64,000 nucleotides of DNA from an uncultured Chitinophagaceae bacterium (GCA_937958995.1 CALGAP010000019.1:6794-70793); one strand, 5' to 3'. Shown: positions 52,655 to 62,763, numbered from the stretch's first letter. The notes: generated by a model from the sequence alone, not told the origin. Numbers and translations are program-made.

Positions 52655-54364
52655 TTACCAGTTAGGGTTTTGCGTTAGCTTGCCACCGGTTAACACAATC
52701 TCGCTGGTGGGTATGGGCCATAAATAATCCCTGTCTTCGTTCCAGGTTATGTTGATGGTGGGGTAAGCAACGATATAACCCGAGTTGCCATTTGAAAGTA
52801 TGATATCCTTTCCGATTTCCTTGCTAACGCCGCCGCTGATAGTCTCTGGCGTGCCTGTCCAGAGCACCAGGTCATCATTACCGTCATTGTCCATATCATA
52901 CCTTCCGGGACCGGGGAAATAACAGCCGTGAAATGGCAGGGTTAACTGGGTGCCTTCTTTCCAGCGCAGGATATCCCATTGGCGGAAGCCCTCCAGTGCG
53001 AGTTCTATTGTGCGTTCGCGACGGATTTCCAGAATCGCCCCGGTGAATTCGCTTTGGGTAACCCTGGGATAATATTGCAGCAGCAGCGGATCACGATCGG
53101 CATTGGCATCAGCCAGTATAAGGTTGGGCATACCAGCGCGAGCCCTGATCTTGTTGATGGATTTATCCAGGTCTGCCTGTGTTAGAGTGCCCAGTTCGGC
53201 TTTGGCTTCTGCATAATTCAGGTACACCTCTGCCGTACGGAAGAGTGGCCAGTCGGATATGGCCTTGGCGGCTCCATCATAAGCAGATTCCGCCACAAAC
53301 TTGATCGGCTGGTAGCCGGTTACCGCATTCAGTGAATTGCGGGTAGGAGTGGTGGCGCCTTTCTGAATATAACCAGGGCACAACACGGTTTGGCGCAACC
53401 TGGGATCGCGGTTTTCCACCTCCTCGGTATAGGTCATAGTTTCCCAACCCGGCTGGTCGGAAATGCGGCTGCCATCGGCCATCAGGTAATGGTTCATAAA
53501 GCGTTTGGTGAAACCTTGCTTGCCATTGCTGATATTGAAGGGAACGCCGTGGGTAATGTTGGGCCCGGCGCTGTAAATCCTCGCCAAAATCACTTCGGTG
53601 GTATTGGCATTATCGCTGTTGAACAGGTTGCGGTATGGTTCTGAGCCGGAAGTGTACAGGGAATAACCGCTGTTGGCAATAAACTCTTCGCCTGCCGAAA
53701 CCACGTGCTGGAGATATTTCTCTGCATTGGGCAGGCCGTGATATTTCCGGAAGGTACCTTCGTATAAGGCTACCCGTGTTTTCAGCGCCAGTGCTGTCCA
53801 TTTGGTGACGGTTGCTATATTTTTCGCTGTGGGCAAAAGGGCAATAGCTCTGTCCAGGTCGCTGATTACCGAATCCATCACCAGGCCGCGATCGTCGCGC
53901 TCTTTAAAAAGCAGGTCGTCGTCTGTTGAATTCAACACCTGGTTATACCAGGGCACGTCGCCATAGCGGCGCACTTTTACAAAGTAGAAATAGGCCCGGA
54001 AAAAATAGGCCACGCCATCGTAGCGGTTACGAACCGCCACATCGGGGCAGTTGCCCGAATTCTGCAGGTAATAATTGATCCTGCGCAGCATACTCCAGCT
54101 CCAGCCGCCTTCACCGGCCGGGTCGCGCTGACCCAGCATCAGCTCACCGAGCGTGTTGTCAACATTATCGTCGGCATTCTGGCCGGCCAGCGCGTCAGCA
54201 CCGTCCAACTGCGAATAAAACTGGTTTGTCCACAGCCGCAGATCGGCTTCGTTCAGAAAAAATGTTGTCGGACTGAGTTTGTCTTCCGGCGTCAATGTAA
54301 GCAGCTTCTTGCAGCTGGTCAGGGACAATATCAAAGCCGGTATTATGATGATAAATTTTTTCAT
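52655..54364 (-). CDS. SusD/RagB-type surface lipoprotein of the phosphodiester locus
   Basis: A 569-residue lipoprotein (lipobox LTSC, Cys18, then KKLL). SusD family features are LTPEDKLSPTTFFLNEADLRLWTNQFYSQLDG, then YDGVAYFFRAYFYFVKVRRYGDVPWY, then FRTAEVYLNYAEAKAELG and IRRERTIELALEGFRQWDILRWKEG, ending LTQNPNW. It is 18 bp after susC. It should cap the transporter and bind its ligand. The sequence does not identify that ligand, and it is not close to the SusD at 21667. Confidence 0.95.
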   Translation of the reverse strand: MKKFIIIIPALILSLTSCKKLLTLTPEDKLSPTTFFLNEADLRLWTNQFYSQLDGADALAGQNADDNVDNTLGELMLGQRDPAGEGGWSWSMLRRINYYLQNSGNCPDVAVRNRYDGVAYFFRAYFYFVKVRRYGDVPWYNQVLNSTDDDLLFKERDDRGLVMDSVISDLDRAIALLPTAKNIATVTKWTALALKTRVALYEGTFRKYHGLPNAEKYLQHVVSAGEEFIANSGYSLYTSGSEPYRNLFNSDNANTTEVILARIYSAGPNITHGVPFNISNGKQGFTKRFMNHYLMADGSRISDQPGWETMTYTEEVENRDPRLRQTVLCPGYIQKGATTPTRNSLNAVTGYQPIKFVAESAYDGAAKAISDWPLFRTAEVYLNYAEAKAELGTLTQADLDKSINKIRARAGMPNLILADANADRDPLLLQYYPRVTQSEFTGAILEIRRERTIELALEGFRQWDILRWKEGTQLTLPFHGCYFPGPGRYDMDNDGNDDLVLWTGTPETISGGVSKEIGKDIILSNGNSGYIVAYPTINITWNEDRDYLWPIPTSEIVLTGGKLTQNPNW

Positions 54365-54382
54365 AACAAATATGAAGCTTGG

Positions 54383-57300
54383 TTAGAATTGAATATCGAT
54401 ACCCACAATATAAATCTTCGAATAGGTATAACCGACACCACTTCCGGAGTTGTATGTGGCGGTGGTGTTGGTGAGTTCGGGGTCGACAGTCTTAGTATAT
54501 TTTTTCAATTTTGACCAGTAGAAGAGGTTTTCTCCTGATGCATAAATCCTTACCTGGTCAAACAATCGTTTTCCGAAGGGCAGCGTGTAGCCGATGCTCA
54601 GGTTCTTCAGGCGCAGGTAAGAAACGTCCTGCAGGTAACGGTCGGTGGGCACATACAGTGCGCCGGCACTATACGATGCATAACCACGGGCCCTGGGGAA
54701 GTATCCATTCGGGTTTTCTTCGCTCCACACATTTTGCATGAAATCCCTGTGAATAAATGAAAGGGACGGAAAGGAATAGGGTCCCCAGAAATCATAGGCC
54801 AGCGAGTGCGGGAACCAGTGTTGCTTTCCGACACCCTGGAAGAAAACAGAAACATCAATACCATTCCAACTGGCACCCAAACGTATGGAATAGGAATAAC
54901 GGGGAAGGCTGTTTCCGATGATTTGCATGTCGCCCGGATTACTTACTGTTCCGGCACCTTCGTTGATAATACCGTTGTGATCAAGGTCGATGAACTCTAC
55001 GTCGCCAGCCCGCAGGTAATTGTCTTTTTTACTGCTGTATACGCGGTTGTTGACTGCTTTATCATTAATAGCAGCCTGGTATGCCGCCGCATCTGCATCA
55101 GTGGCAAAAAGACCTTTTACCCTGTAGCCCCAGATTTCACCCAGCCTCATTCCTTCATAATAGTCAGAGATCAGTTTATCCGGGTTGTTGTATTTGGTTA
55201 TGACAGTTTGATAATCGCCCAGGGTAAAACCGATATTGTAGTTAAACGGCTTGTTCCGCAATCTGAAGTTGTCGTTCCAGCCCACATAAAGCTCCCAGCC
55301 TTTTGTGCGAAGGTCGGCGGCATTGGCAGTAGGCGTGGCGGCGCCATACACCGAAGGCAGGGTAAGTGATGGCGTCAGCATGTCCTTTGTTTCGCGGATG
55401 TATGCATCGGCTGTTATTGTCAGGCGGTTTTTCATCAGGGCCAGGTCCAGACCTGCGTTGTAGGTGGTTACCGTTTCCCACGTAAGATCCGGCGTGATGG
55501 GGTTGGACACCGAGGCGTAATAAGCGGTGGTGTTTCCGTCGAAGGTATAAGACATGGTATTGCTGGACGAGATCTGGTCGATGTAAGAATAATAACTCAC
55601 CTGCTGGTTGCCGAGGCTACCCATAGACAGGCGCAGTTTACTGTTGTTGATTACGCCACTCAATGGCTGCCAGAAATTTTCTTCGCTCATGCGCCATCCC
55701 AGTGATGCGGCGGGGAAAAAGCCCCAGCGTTGTTCCGGAGCAAAACGGGAGGTGCCGTCGAATCGGCCGCTGGCCTCAAACATGTATTTACCCTTGTAAT
55801 CGTAGTTGACCCGGCCGAAATAGCCCAGCGTACGAAATGCGCCAATGGTTTGCGAAATAACCGCTTCACCATTGGCAATACTGAATGAACTCAGGCTGTT
55901 GCTAAGCAGGTCTTTTTTCTCTACACTGAGATTAGTCTGGCGATAATCTTCATATTGTCCGCCGGCCAGGAAAGTAAAATTGTGTCCACCGCCCCACCTT
56001 TTCTTGTAAGTGGCATACACGTTCAGGTTGTGATTGTTTACATTGAAATGGCTTTCCTGGTAATAGTTGTAAATGGTACCAGAAGTAAAGGTGAGAACAG
56101 TACCGGCAGTTCTTGAATATTCAAATGGCATACCTCTGTAGGTGTACAGCCGGTTGCGTGTTTTATAGGCGTAAGAGGTAGTCAGTTCCAGGTCTTTGGT
56201 CAGACTTAAGTCGAATTGGTTCGATATAATCATGTACTTGTTACTTCTTTTATTCCTGGCTTCATTGGCTGTGAGGTAACCTCCGTGCCCGGCGCCAATG
56301 GGAGAATTGGCGTTTAGCTGGTTGGGATATTGCATAATGGTACCGTCTGGATTGCGGGGAACAAAAGATGCCAGGATATTGCTTTGCAAGGCATGGATCG
56401 TTTGCTGTTCGTTTTCGTATCCGGCATAGACATAATTACTCGGGTTGAAGTTGACCGTACCGGTATACTTGAGCCATGGTTTGATTTTCGCATCCACTTT
56501 TGCCCGGAACGAGTAGTTCTTATAGTTGTCGTGGTATATTTTGAAAATACCATCCTGTGACCACAGGCGTCCGCTGATGTAATAATTTACGTTATTGTTA
56601 CCACCGGTCACGGAAAGATTTTGTTCCATCTGGGGTCTTGATGTGCGGTAGAAGAAGTTGTACCAGTCGAAGTTTCCGTAATAATAATACCGGTTATCGC
56701 TTTTGACGATCGTCCAGGGACGGTCGGGATGTTCGGTAAGATCATTGCGGCGATCGAGCAGCATCTGCAGATCGTCGCCGGTGTATAACGCCATAGGGGT
56801 TCCCTGGTAGATATCGTAAAACATATTCACGATATTGACATGGTCGTATCCGATGCGGATAAAATCGGTGGAAGTTGTGTTCTTCGAAACCCCAAACCGG
56901 CTGGTATAAGTGATCTTGGCTTTTCCGTCGAGGTTCTTTCCTTTCTTGGTAGTGATAATGATTACGCCGGAAGATGCTTTAGCACCATAGATGGCTGATG
57001 CAGACGCATCCTTCAGCACGGTTACCGATTCGATATCGTTTGGATTGATCTGGTTCAGGTTCACTTCAATTCCATCGGCCATAATCAGGGGCGTACCTCC
57101 GTTTACAGAAGCCACACCGCGGATATCAATTTTATAATCGGAATCCAGTGTCCCGGAATTGTAGGTAAGGTTCACCGAAGGATCAGCGCCTTTCAGTGCG
57201 CCCGCCGCAGTGGAAACAACGCGGTTTTTGATATCTTTTTCGGTGATGATGCCAACAGCGCTGGTCAGGTGCGCTCTTTTTTGCACGCCGTAACCGATCA

Positions 57301-57988
57301 CTACCGCCTCATCCATATTGGAGAAGGAAAGAGCCAGTGATATCTTCAGTTCGTTATCGTCACCCACCACCAGCTCTTTGGTCTGGTAACCAATGAAAGA
57401 TATTTCCAGGGTTTGGCCCTTCTCTGCATCGATGGTAAATGTGCCTGACTGATCGGTAATCACGGCCTTGTTGGTGCCTTTGATCTTTACCGAAGCGCCG
57501 GCCAGGGGGTTGCCATTTTCGTCTCTTACCTCGCCCCTGATTTCCTTGTCGGGAGTTTCGTCGATTGTTTCAATCCCGGCAGGAGCTGGTTTTTCGCTTC
57601 GGATCAACACATTTTTGTCGAGTATCTTGAAAGAGAAAGGCAATTCTTTCAAACATTCACTAAGGGCTGTTTCCAAAGACGCGTTCTTTAAGCGAATGCT
57701 GATGGTTTTTGTTCTCAGCATTTCGCTGTCGTAAACAAAGACATAGCCGGTCTGTTTTTCAATTTGCAGAAAAACTTTCTCGATCGGTGTGTTTTGTTTG
57801 TTCAGGCTTACCTTCTGGGCATGGATTTTCGCGGTGACCTGCATCCATGCAAAGATTACGAAGAACATTGTCAGCTTGATTCTCATAAGCTGTTGCCATT
57901 TTAATTTGTAAAAAATGGATGTCTTTGCAGGAGGTTCCTGGTTTTGCCGGAACAATCGTCCGGCAATGGCAGACAATCTTAATTTCAT
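54383..57988 (-). CDS. SusC-type TonB-dependent receptor with STN signalling domain
   Basis: A protein of 1201 residues from the ATG at 57988; other possible starts are 58021 and 57886, the last opening right at the hydrophobic signal MRIKLTMFFVIFAWMQVTA. After the signal comes an STN domain (TPIEKVFLQIEKQTGYVFVYD, then LKNASLETALSECLKELPFSFKI), then the CarboxypepD-like domain (GNPLAGASVKIKGTN), MDEAVVIGYG, the plug (ASAIYGAKASSGVIIITTKKG) and a large barrel ending VGIDIQF. STN domains relay ligand occupancy to a FecR anti-sigma, and a FecR/sigma pair lies directly upstream, so this receptor is predicted to induce its own locus. Confidence 0.94.
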   Translation of the reverse strand: MKLRLSAIAGRLFRQNQEPPAKTSIFYKLKWQQLMRIKLTMFFVIFAWMQVTAKIHAQKVSLNKQNTPIEKVFLQIEKQTGYVFVYDSEMLRTKTISIRLKNASLETALSECLKELPFSFKILDKNVLIRSEKPAPAGIETIDETPDKEIRGEVRDENGNPLAGASVKIKGTNKAVITDQSGTFTIDAEKGQTLEISFIGYQTKELVVGDDNELKISLALSFSNMDEAVVIGYGVQKRAHLTSAVGIITEKDIKNRVVSTAAGALKGADPSVNLTYNSGTLDSDYKIDIRGVASVNGGTPLIMADGIEVNLNQINPNDIESVTVLKDASASAIYGAKASSGVIIITTKKGKNLDGKAKITYTSRFGVSKNTTSTDFIRIGYDHVNIVNMFYDIYQGTPMALYTGDDLQMLLDRRNDLTEHPDRPWTIVKSDNRYYYYGNFDWYNFFYRTSRPQMEQNLSVTGGNNNVNYYISGRLWSQDGIFKIYHDNYKNYSFRAKVDAKIKPWLKYTGTVNFNPSNYVYAGYENEQQTIHALQSNILASFVPRNPDGTIMQYPNQLNANSPIGAGHGGYLTANEARNKRSNKYMIISNQFDLSLTKDLELTTSYAYKTRNRLYTYRGMPFEYSRTAGTVLTFTSGTIYNYYQESHFNVNNHNLNVYATYKKRWGGGHNFTFLAGGQYEDYRQTNLSVEKKDLLSNSLSSFSIANGEAVISQTIGAFRTLGYFGRVNYDYKGKYMFEASGRFDGTSRFAPEQRWGFFPAASLGWRMSEENFWQPLSGVINNSKLRLSMGSLGNQQVSYYSYIDQISSSNTMSYTFDGNTTAYYASVSNPITPDLTWETVTTYNAGLDLALMKNRLTITADAYIRETKDMLTPSLTLPSVYGAATPTANAADLRTKGWELYVGWNDNFRLRNKPFNYNIGFTLGDYQTVITKYNNPDKLISDYYEGMRLGEIWGYRVKGLFATDADAAAYQAAINDKAVNNRVYSSKKDNYLRAGDVEFIDLDHNGIINEGAGTVSNPGDMQIIGNSLPRYSYSIRLGASWNGIDVSVFFQGVGKQHWFPHSLAYDFWGPYSFPSLSFIHRDFMQNVWSEENPNGYFPRARGYASYSAGALYVPTDRYLQDVSYLRLKNLSIGYTLPFGKRLFDQVRIYASGENLFYWSKLKKYTKTVDPELTNTTATYNSGSGVGYTYSKIYIVGIDIQF

Positions 57989-58062
57989 TAGTTTTGCGAG
58001 GTTTGAGTTAACAATGAGCAATCATCAGAATTCGGGTATTCCCGGAACGAAACTCAGATCAC

Positions 58063-58098
58063 AGCGTCTCCCGATGGCAGTCGGGAAGACGCTTTTTT
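58063..58098 (+). other. Hairpin with plus-strand T-tract between fecR and susC
   Basis: AGCGTCTCCCGA and TCGGGAAGACGCT pair with one bulged A around the loop TGGCAG and are followed by six Ts on the plus strand. All genes here are on the minus strand, where the order is A-tract then hairpin. It would therefore not end the locus transcript and may instead be part of the susC leader or stop antisense transcription. Confidence 0.45.
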
Positions 58099-58173
58099 AA
58101 TCTTCGCCTCCGGTCTGGTTGTATCGTATAAATTGTTTCATATGGCATTTTTTTGGGGTTAAGAAAGCTGTTT

Positions 58174-59322
58174 TTATTTCTGGATGATGATCTTTTTGGA
58201 ACCGTTGTTTTCTTCGATGTGGTACTTCAGGCCAAAATATTCCAGCAACTCCAGGACCTTCGATGCGTTCGAGTTCCGGTACACTTTTCCCCAGAGCCTG
58301 ATGTCTGGTATAGCGCCTTCAAACTCCACGGTCACGTTATACCATCGCGAAATCTGCCGCATCACGCTGGGAATGTCAGAGCCGGAGAAATAGAACAAGT
58401 TGTTTTTCCACGCCACTGCATTTTCTGTATCTGCCATCGCTACGCTAAAGTTGTTCCTCGAGACTGTAGACTGTTCTCCCGGTTTTAAAGTCATGCTTTT
58501 GTGCGTGCCATGGTGCATCACTTTCACAGAGCCTTCCAGTAAAGTCGTTTTTACCGCGGGTTCATCAGCATAACAATTGATGTTGAAGTGAGTGCCCAGG
58601 ACTTCTACGGTTTGATCCGCAGCCTGCACTTTAAAAGGCATATCTTTATTGCTGGCAACTTCGAAATAGCCTTCTCCTGTTAGTTCTACTATTCTTTCCT
58701 TACCAGTGAAAGCAGTCGGATATTTCAGCGACGATGCGGCATTGAGCCAAACCACTGTGCCATCAGGAAGCGTTACCTGGTATTGTCCACCTCGCGGCGT
58801 AGTGATGGTATTGTAGGATGGAAGTGCTTTTGTTGGTGCATTTGTCGGCTGACTCACATATACCAAAGCGCCGTCGCCTGTTTTAATTACTTTAATACCA
58901 TTTTGATTGGCTATTTCACCACCGGTTTCATTATCCAGTAAAATTGTCGAACCATCGGCCAGCGTCAGCACCGCTTTGTTTTCTCCTGGTGCCAGGTCAT
59001 TTTTTTCCGTGGAAACCGGTGTTTGCGCGGTAGGTTGTGGTGCAGATGAAGGAGTAAGGTAGAAAAAAGCGCCAACGGCTACGCCGATAATGACAGCGGC
59101 GGCCGCAATGCGCAACAGGATAGGGCGGAGGCGGCGCCGTGGTGCGGGTCGCGGCAAAGAAGCAAAAACTGCCTGCAGGTCTTCTTCTATTTCCTCTGCA
59201 GACAGGTCAGGAGCCTTCGCCTCCCATTGCTGATACCAGGCGTCGATAATTTTCCGTTCTTCTTCGGAACAGGTTCCCTGCAGGTATTGTTCCAGGATGT
59301 GTTTAATGTCGGTCTTGTTCAT
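58174..59322 (-). CDS. FecR-family anti-sigma factor
   Basis: A 382-residue protein with a cytoplasmic N-terminal domain (1-85; ILEQYLQGTCSEEERKIIDAWYQQWE), a membrane helix (about 88-107, IAAAAVIIGVAVGAFFYL), the periplasmic FecR domain (about 175-275; TPRGGQYQVTLPDGTVVWLNA; VELTGEGYFEVASNKDMPFKV; VEVLGTHFNINCY) and the C-terminal DUF4974 domain (about 305-380; DIPSVMRQISRWYNVTVEFEG). FecR proteins hold the ECF sigma factor until the STN domain of the receptor signals. It sits between the sigma gene and its SusC partner, the usual order. Confidence 0.95.
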   Translation of the reverse strand: MNKTDIKHILEQYLQGTCSEEERKIIDAWYQQWEAKAPDLSAEEIEEDLQAVFASLPRPAPRRRLRPILLRIAAAAVIIGVAVGAFFYLTPSSAPQPTAQTPVSTEKNDLAPGENKAVLTLADGSTILLDNETGGEIANQNGIKVIKTGDGALVYVSQPTNAPTKALPSYNTITTPRGGQYQVTLPDGTVVWLNAASSLKYPTAFTGKERIVELTGEGYFEVASNKDMPFKVQAADQTVEVLGTHFNINCYADEPAVKTTLLEGSVKVMHHGTHKSMTLKPGEQSTVSRNNFSVAMADTENAVAWKNNLFYFSGSDIPSVMRQISRWYNVTVEFEGAIPDIRLWGKVYRNSNASKVLELLEYFGLKYHIEENNGSKKIIIQK

Positions 59323-59403
59323 GTAGCGGGCAGGGCTTTTACGTGTCCCTTAATAGTATAGACCCTCCACAGCTATCCAGGGCGTAGATAAAATCAAAAA
59401 AAA

Positions 59404-59997
59404 TTACAGGAAAGTGGAAAAGAAGGATTGAAAGGAGCTCAGTTTCACGCGCAGTATCTTCAGCGCATTGTTTACCTGCTTTTTAACCGTGGATTCTGAG
59501 ATATCGAATTGATCGGCAATTTCTTTGTGGCTTAAGTTGGACTGCCGGCTCAGCCGAAACACAGCCTGCATTTTGTCTGGCAGCGCGCTGACTTCTTTCT
59601 CAATATGCATTTTAAGCTGGTTTGCCCGGACCAGGTGATCAGCACAACGCTGATGCTGTTCGATAAAATCGCCCAGGGAGTTGATGAAAGCAGATTCTAC
59701 TTTCTGGTGAGCAATGACTTTGATCACCCGGTTTCGAACGGCGGTGAAAAGGTAGGCGGCAAGAATTGTTTTTAATTCAAATTCAGACCTCCGGTTCCAC
59801 AAGGCGGTAAACAGATCCTGTACAATATCTTTTGCCAACTCCCTGTCCTTTATTCTTTTGTAGGCTTGAATATAGGCATCTTTGGCATAGCGGCGATAGA
59901 TCTCCGCGAAGGCAGCATGATCGTTTTCCTTTAGCAGTTGGGCTAACTTGTAGTCAGAATATTGATGATATGAAGACATTCCCTGTTTCAAGTTCAT
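59404..59997 (-). CDS. FecI-type ECF sigma factor
   Basis: A 197-residue protein; a start at the ATG at 59979 is also possible. Region 2 is AFAEIYRRYAKDAYIQAYKRIKDRELAKDIVQDLFTALWNRR, with LAAYLFTAVRNRVIKV. Region 4 has LPDKMQAVFRLSRQSNLSHKEIADQFDISESTVKKQVNNALKIL, the Bacteroidota expansion-family pattern of sigma factors tied to FecR and SusC. It heads the eight-gene locus 59997-48001. The 125 bp between it and the ATPase gene upstream contains no recognised promoter element. Confidence 0.95.
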   Translation of the reverse strand: MNLKQGMSSYHQYSDYKLAQLLKENDHAAFAEIYRRYAKDAYIQAYKRIKDRELAKDIVQDLFTALWNRRSEFELKTILAAYLFTAVRNRVIKVIAHQKVESAFINSLGDFIEQHQRCADHLVRANQLKMHIEKEVSALPDKMQAVFRLSRQSNLSHKEIADQFDISESTVKKQVNNALKILRVKLSSFQSFFSTFL

Positions 59998-60122
59998 CAG
60001 TTATGAGGCCAGAAGATTTCAGTTGTTTTATCGGTCCGAATTGAGCTGACTATAGCTAAGTTAACGGAATTTTCTATTTATCACAAACACATGGGTGGAC
60101 AGCCTTCATTCAGTCGTGCGAC

Positions 60123-62675
60123 TTATGACAAGTTATTTTGTGGGATGGCTGAAGTTTTTTTACGAAGAATCTTGTAAACTTCAAACCATCCGACACTTGC
60201 CAGCGCGACACCGGCGCAAAGCACCAGGTTATCGAAAGATATAGGCGCCAATCCAAACAGGCTCCTGACAGGCGGAACCACAAGTATCAGCAATAAAAAT
60301 AATAATGACAGCAACAGCACCCATGGCGCCAGCGTATTGCCATAGCGAATGGTTCTGCTGATGATTTCGCTAAACGAACGATTGCTGAATGTCAGCAGGA
60401 GGTTGCTGATGATTAGTGTGGTAAATACTAAGGTCCTGGTAGCTTCCAGCGAAGCGCCGCCCTTCATGGTATCGTAAAAAATCCATAACACACCCGTGGT
60501 AATGGCTAATCCCTGCAGAATATAGATCACCAACTCTTCCTGACTGAACAGTGAGGCTTGTTTGTGGCGGGGAGGTGTGAGCATGATATGCTGATCTGTC
60601 GGTTCCCTTTCAAAGAATATTGAACAGGTGGGACCCATAATGAGTTCGAGGAAGATAATATGAATAGGAGTGAAAATGTTGGCGTATTGCCAGCCGAGCA
60701 ACAAGGGTAATGATGCGGTGAATATAATGGGTATATGAATAGCCATGATATAACCGACCGCTTTTTTTAGATTGCTGAATATGGTACGTCCCTGTTGAAC
60801 TGCCTGCGGCAGCTTTTCCAGGTCATCATCTGTAATTACCAGGTCGGCTGCGAGGCGTGCTATTTCGGTGCCGTCTTTACCCATAGCAATGCCAATATCG
60901 GCGGCTTTCAATGCAGGCGCATCGTTTACACCATCACCTGTCATGGCTACTATGTTTCCATTTGCTTTGATGGCGTTGATGACGCGTTCTTTTGCTTCGG
61001 GAAACATTCTTACAAACAATACGGTGTCTTTCACCAGTTCATTCAACGCGCCATCGGGGGTTTTCATTACCTGGTCGCCTGTAGCGCATTTTTGAAAACC
61101 TGCAAAACCCGTCTGGCTGGCGATGTTCATGGCCGTTTCAGCATGGTCACCAGTTAATAGTTTGATGTCGATACCAGTATCATACAACTTTTTCAGCGTG
61201 CCTTTCACTTCCTGCCTGGGAGGATCGTACAGGCATAAGAAGCCATGAAATTGCCAGTTGAAATCGTCCTGGTTAACCGGCAGATTGCCATTTTTGTGAA
61301 CAGCGCTGGCCACACCAATGATGCGGTATCCATTTTGCGCCTGGCTTGTTATATACTGGCTGATTTTCTGAACAGTGGAACCAGGTAATTGGCAAACCCG
61401 CATAATGCGCTCTGGTGCGCCTTTACCAGCGATAATTTTTTCGTCGTTATACTGGTAAACATGCGTCATCATGGGTGGTTTCCCCGATAATGGATATTCA
61501 TGCACCATTTTCAACTTCCCGAACGGAAAATTCGCTGCGTATCGGGAGTATGCTATATGTATGGCTTTCTCCATTTCGTCGAAAGGATCCTGTTCACTGG
61601 CCAGCATTGCAAAGCCCAATATTTCGTTATTGACAGGCTGCCCGTCTAATGGTACCAACTGATCGTTTTCAAAATCATACACCGATTGAACGGTCATTTT
61701 GTTTTCCGTGATGGTCCCTGTCTTGTCGAGGCAAAGCACATTTACTGCCCCCAGGTTTTCGATTGTTTGCGGTTGGCGGGAGATGATCCCCAGTTTACTC
61801 ATGCGATATGCCCCCAGCGCCATAAACGATGAAAAAGCCACAGGAATTTCTTCGGGAATGGCGGCCATTGCGAGGGTCAGACCGAGCAGCAGGCTTTGCG
61901 CCAACTGCTTGCTTTGGGTATAGTTAATAAACCAGATCACTAAGAATGCGCCGATGCCGAAAATGGCCAGCCATTTTACAAAACGACTCACCTGTTTTTG
62001 CAGCAATGTATGCGACACATTATACGAGCTGATCGATTTGCCCAGCCTACCCAGGCTGGTGTTATCGCCTGTCTTTATAACCTGTGCATAACAGGAACCG
62101 GAATTGATAGTGCTGCCGTGAAATAACTGGTTGCGACCTTCAGTCGGGTCTTTCTCCACCGGGAACGATTCGCCTGTGATGACAGATTCATTAACCGTCA
62201 GATCGTTTGCTTTCAAAACAATGGCATCGGCGGGAACGCCGTTTCCTTCTTCCAGCAATATGATATCGCCCGGCACCAATTGTTCGGCCGCGATGCTTTT
62301 CTGAACGCCGTCGCGAATCACCTTAACAAGCGGTTCGGTGTATGCCTGCAGAGCCGCCAGGGCGCGGGCGCTGCGTGTATCCTGGTAAATTGAAATGGCG
62401 GTTACGAATCCTACAGCCGCCATCATCAGCAGTCCTTCCTGTGTTTGACCCAGTATAAAATAGAGGGTGCAAGCCAGTACCAGAAGCAGGAACATGGGTT
62501 CCTTGACCAGGTTCACGACGATTTGCAGGAATTGGGATTTATCTTTTTTCAAGACATTTCTGCCATACTGGAGCTGGAGTGATTTAATATCTGCTTCCGG
62601 CAGACCTTTTATATCACCGATATCAGTTAGTTGTTTGCGCATGTTAAAGGTACCGTTTGAGACCGACGCACTCAT
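60123..62675 (-). CDS. P-type cation-transporting ATPase (calcium/manganese-type)
   Basis: A protein of 850 residues from the ATG at 62675; an upstream ATG at 62756 would add 27 residues without a domain, and 62642 is another option. The N-terminal cation ATPase domain (GLPEADIKSLQLQYGRNVL) is followed by the actuator motif TGES (167-170), the membrane motif PEEIPV (274-279), the phosphorylation motif DKTGTIT (Asp317), KGAPE, and TGDGVNDAPALKAADIGIAMG. A C-terminal six-helix domain contains FLELIMGPTCSIFFERE. This is the P2-type layout of SERCA/PMR1-like pumps, probably exporting Ca2+ or Mn2+. The ion is inferred from the family. Confidence 0.9.
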   Translation of the reverse strand: MSASVSNGTFNMRKQLTDIGDIKGLPEADIKSLQLQYGRNVLKKDKSQFLQIVVNLVKEPMFLLLVLACTLYFILGQTQEGLLMMAAVGFVTAISIYQDTRSARALAALQAYTEPLVKVIRDGVQKSIAAEQLVPGDIILLEEGNGVPADAIVLKANDLTVNESVITGESFPVEKDPTEGRNQLFHGSTINSGSCYAQVIKTGDNTSLGRLGKSISSYNVSHTLLQKQVSRFVKWLAIFGIGAFLVIWFINYTQSKQLAQSLLLGLTLAMAAIPEEIPVAFSSFMALGAYRMSKLGIISRQPQTIENLGAVNVLCLDKTGTITENKMTVQSVYDFENDQLVPLDGQPVNNEILGFAMLASEQDPFDEMEKAIHIAYSRYAANFPFGKLKMVHEYPLSGKPPMMTHVYQYNDEKIIAGKGAPERIMRVCQLPGSTVQKISQYITSQAQNGYRIIGVASAVHKNGNLPVNQDDFNWQFHGFLCLYDPPRQEVKGTLKKLYDTGIDIKLLTGDHAETAMNIASQTGFAGFQKCATGDQVMKTPDGALNELVKDTVLFVRMFPEAKERVINAIKANGNIVAMTGDGVNDAPALKAADIGIAMGKDGTEIARLAADLVITDDDLEKLPQAVQQGRTIFSNLKKAVGYIMAIHIPIIFTASLPLLLGWQYANIFTPIHIIFLELIMGPTCSIFFEREPTDQHIMLTPPRHKQASLFSQEELVIYILQGLAITTGVLWIFYDTMKGGASLEATRTLVFTTLIISNLLLTFSNRSFSEIISRTIRYGNTLAPWVLLLSLLFLLLILVVPPVRSLFGLAPISFDNLVLCAGVALASVGWFEVYKILRKKTSAIPQNNLS

Positions 62676-62763
62676 GGTGGGTGGCAGGACGCAATCATTC
62701 CTGAATTTAGGAGAAATTTGGTTGTATTGCGAGATTGATGATAGAATAAAGCCCAATTCGAGG

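Noticed and set aside
54383..58021. Second SusCD pair as a glycan-utilisation locus
   Set aside because: No glycoside hydrolase, lyase or sugar kinase accompanies it. The associated enzymes all act on phosphate esters or acyl esters.
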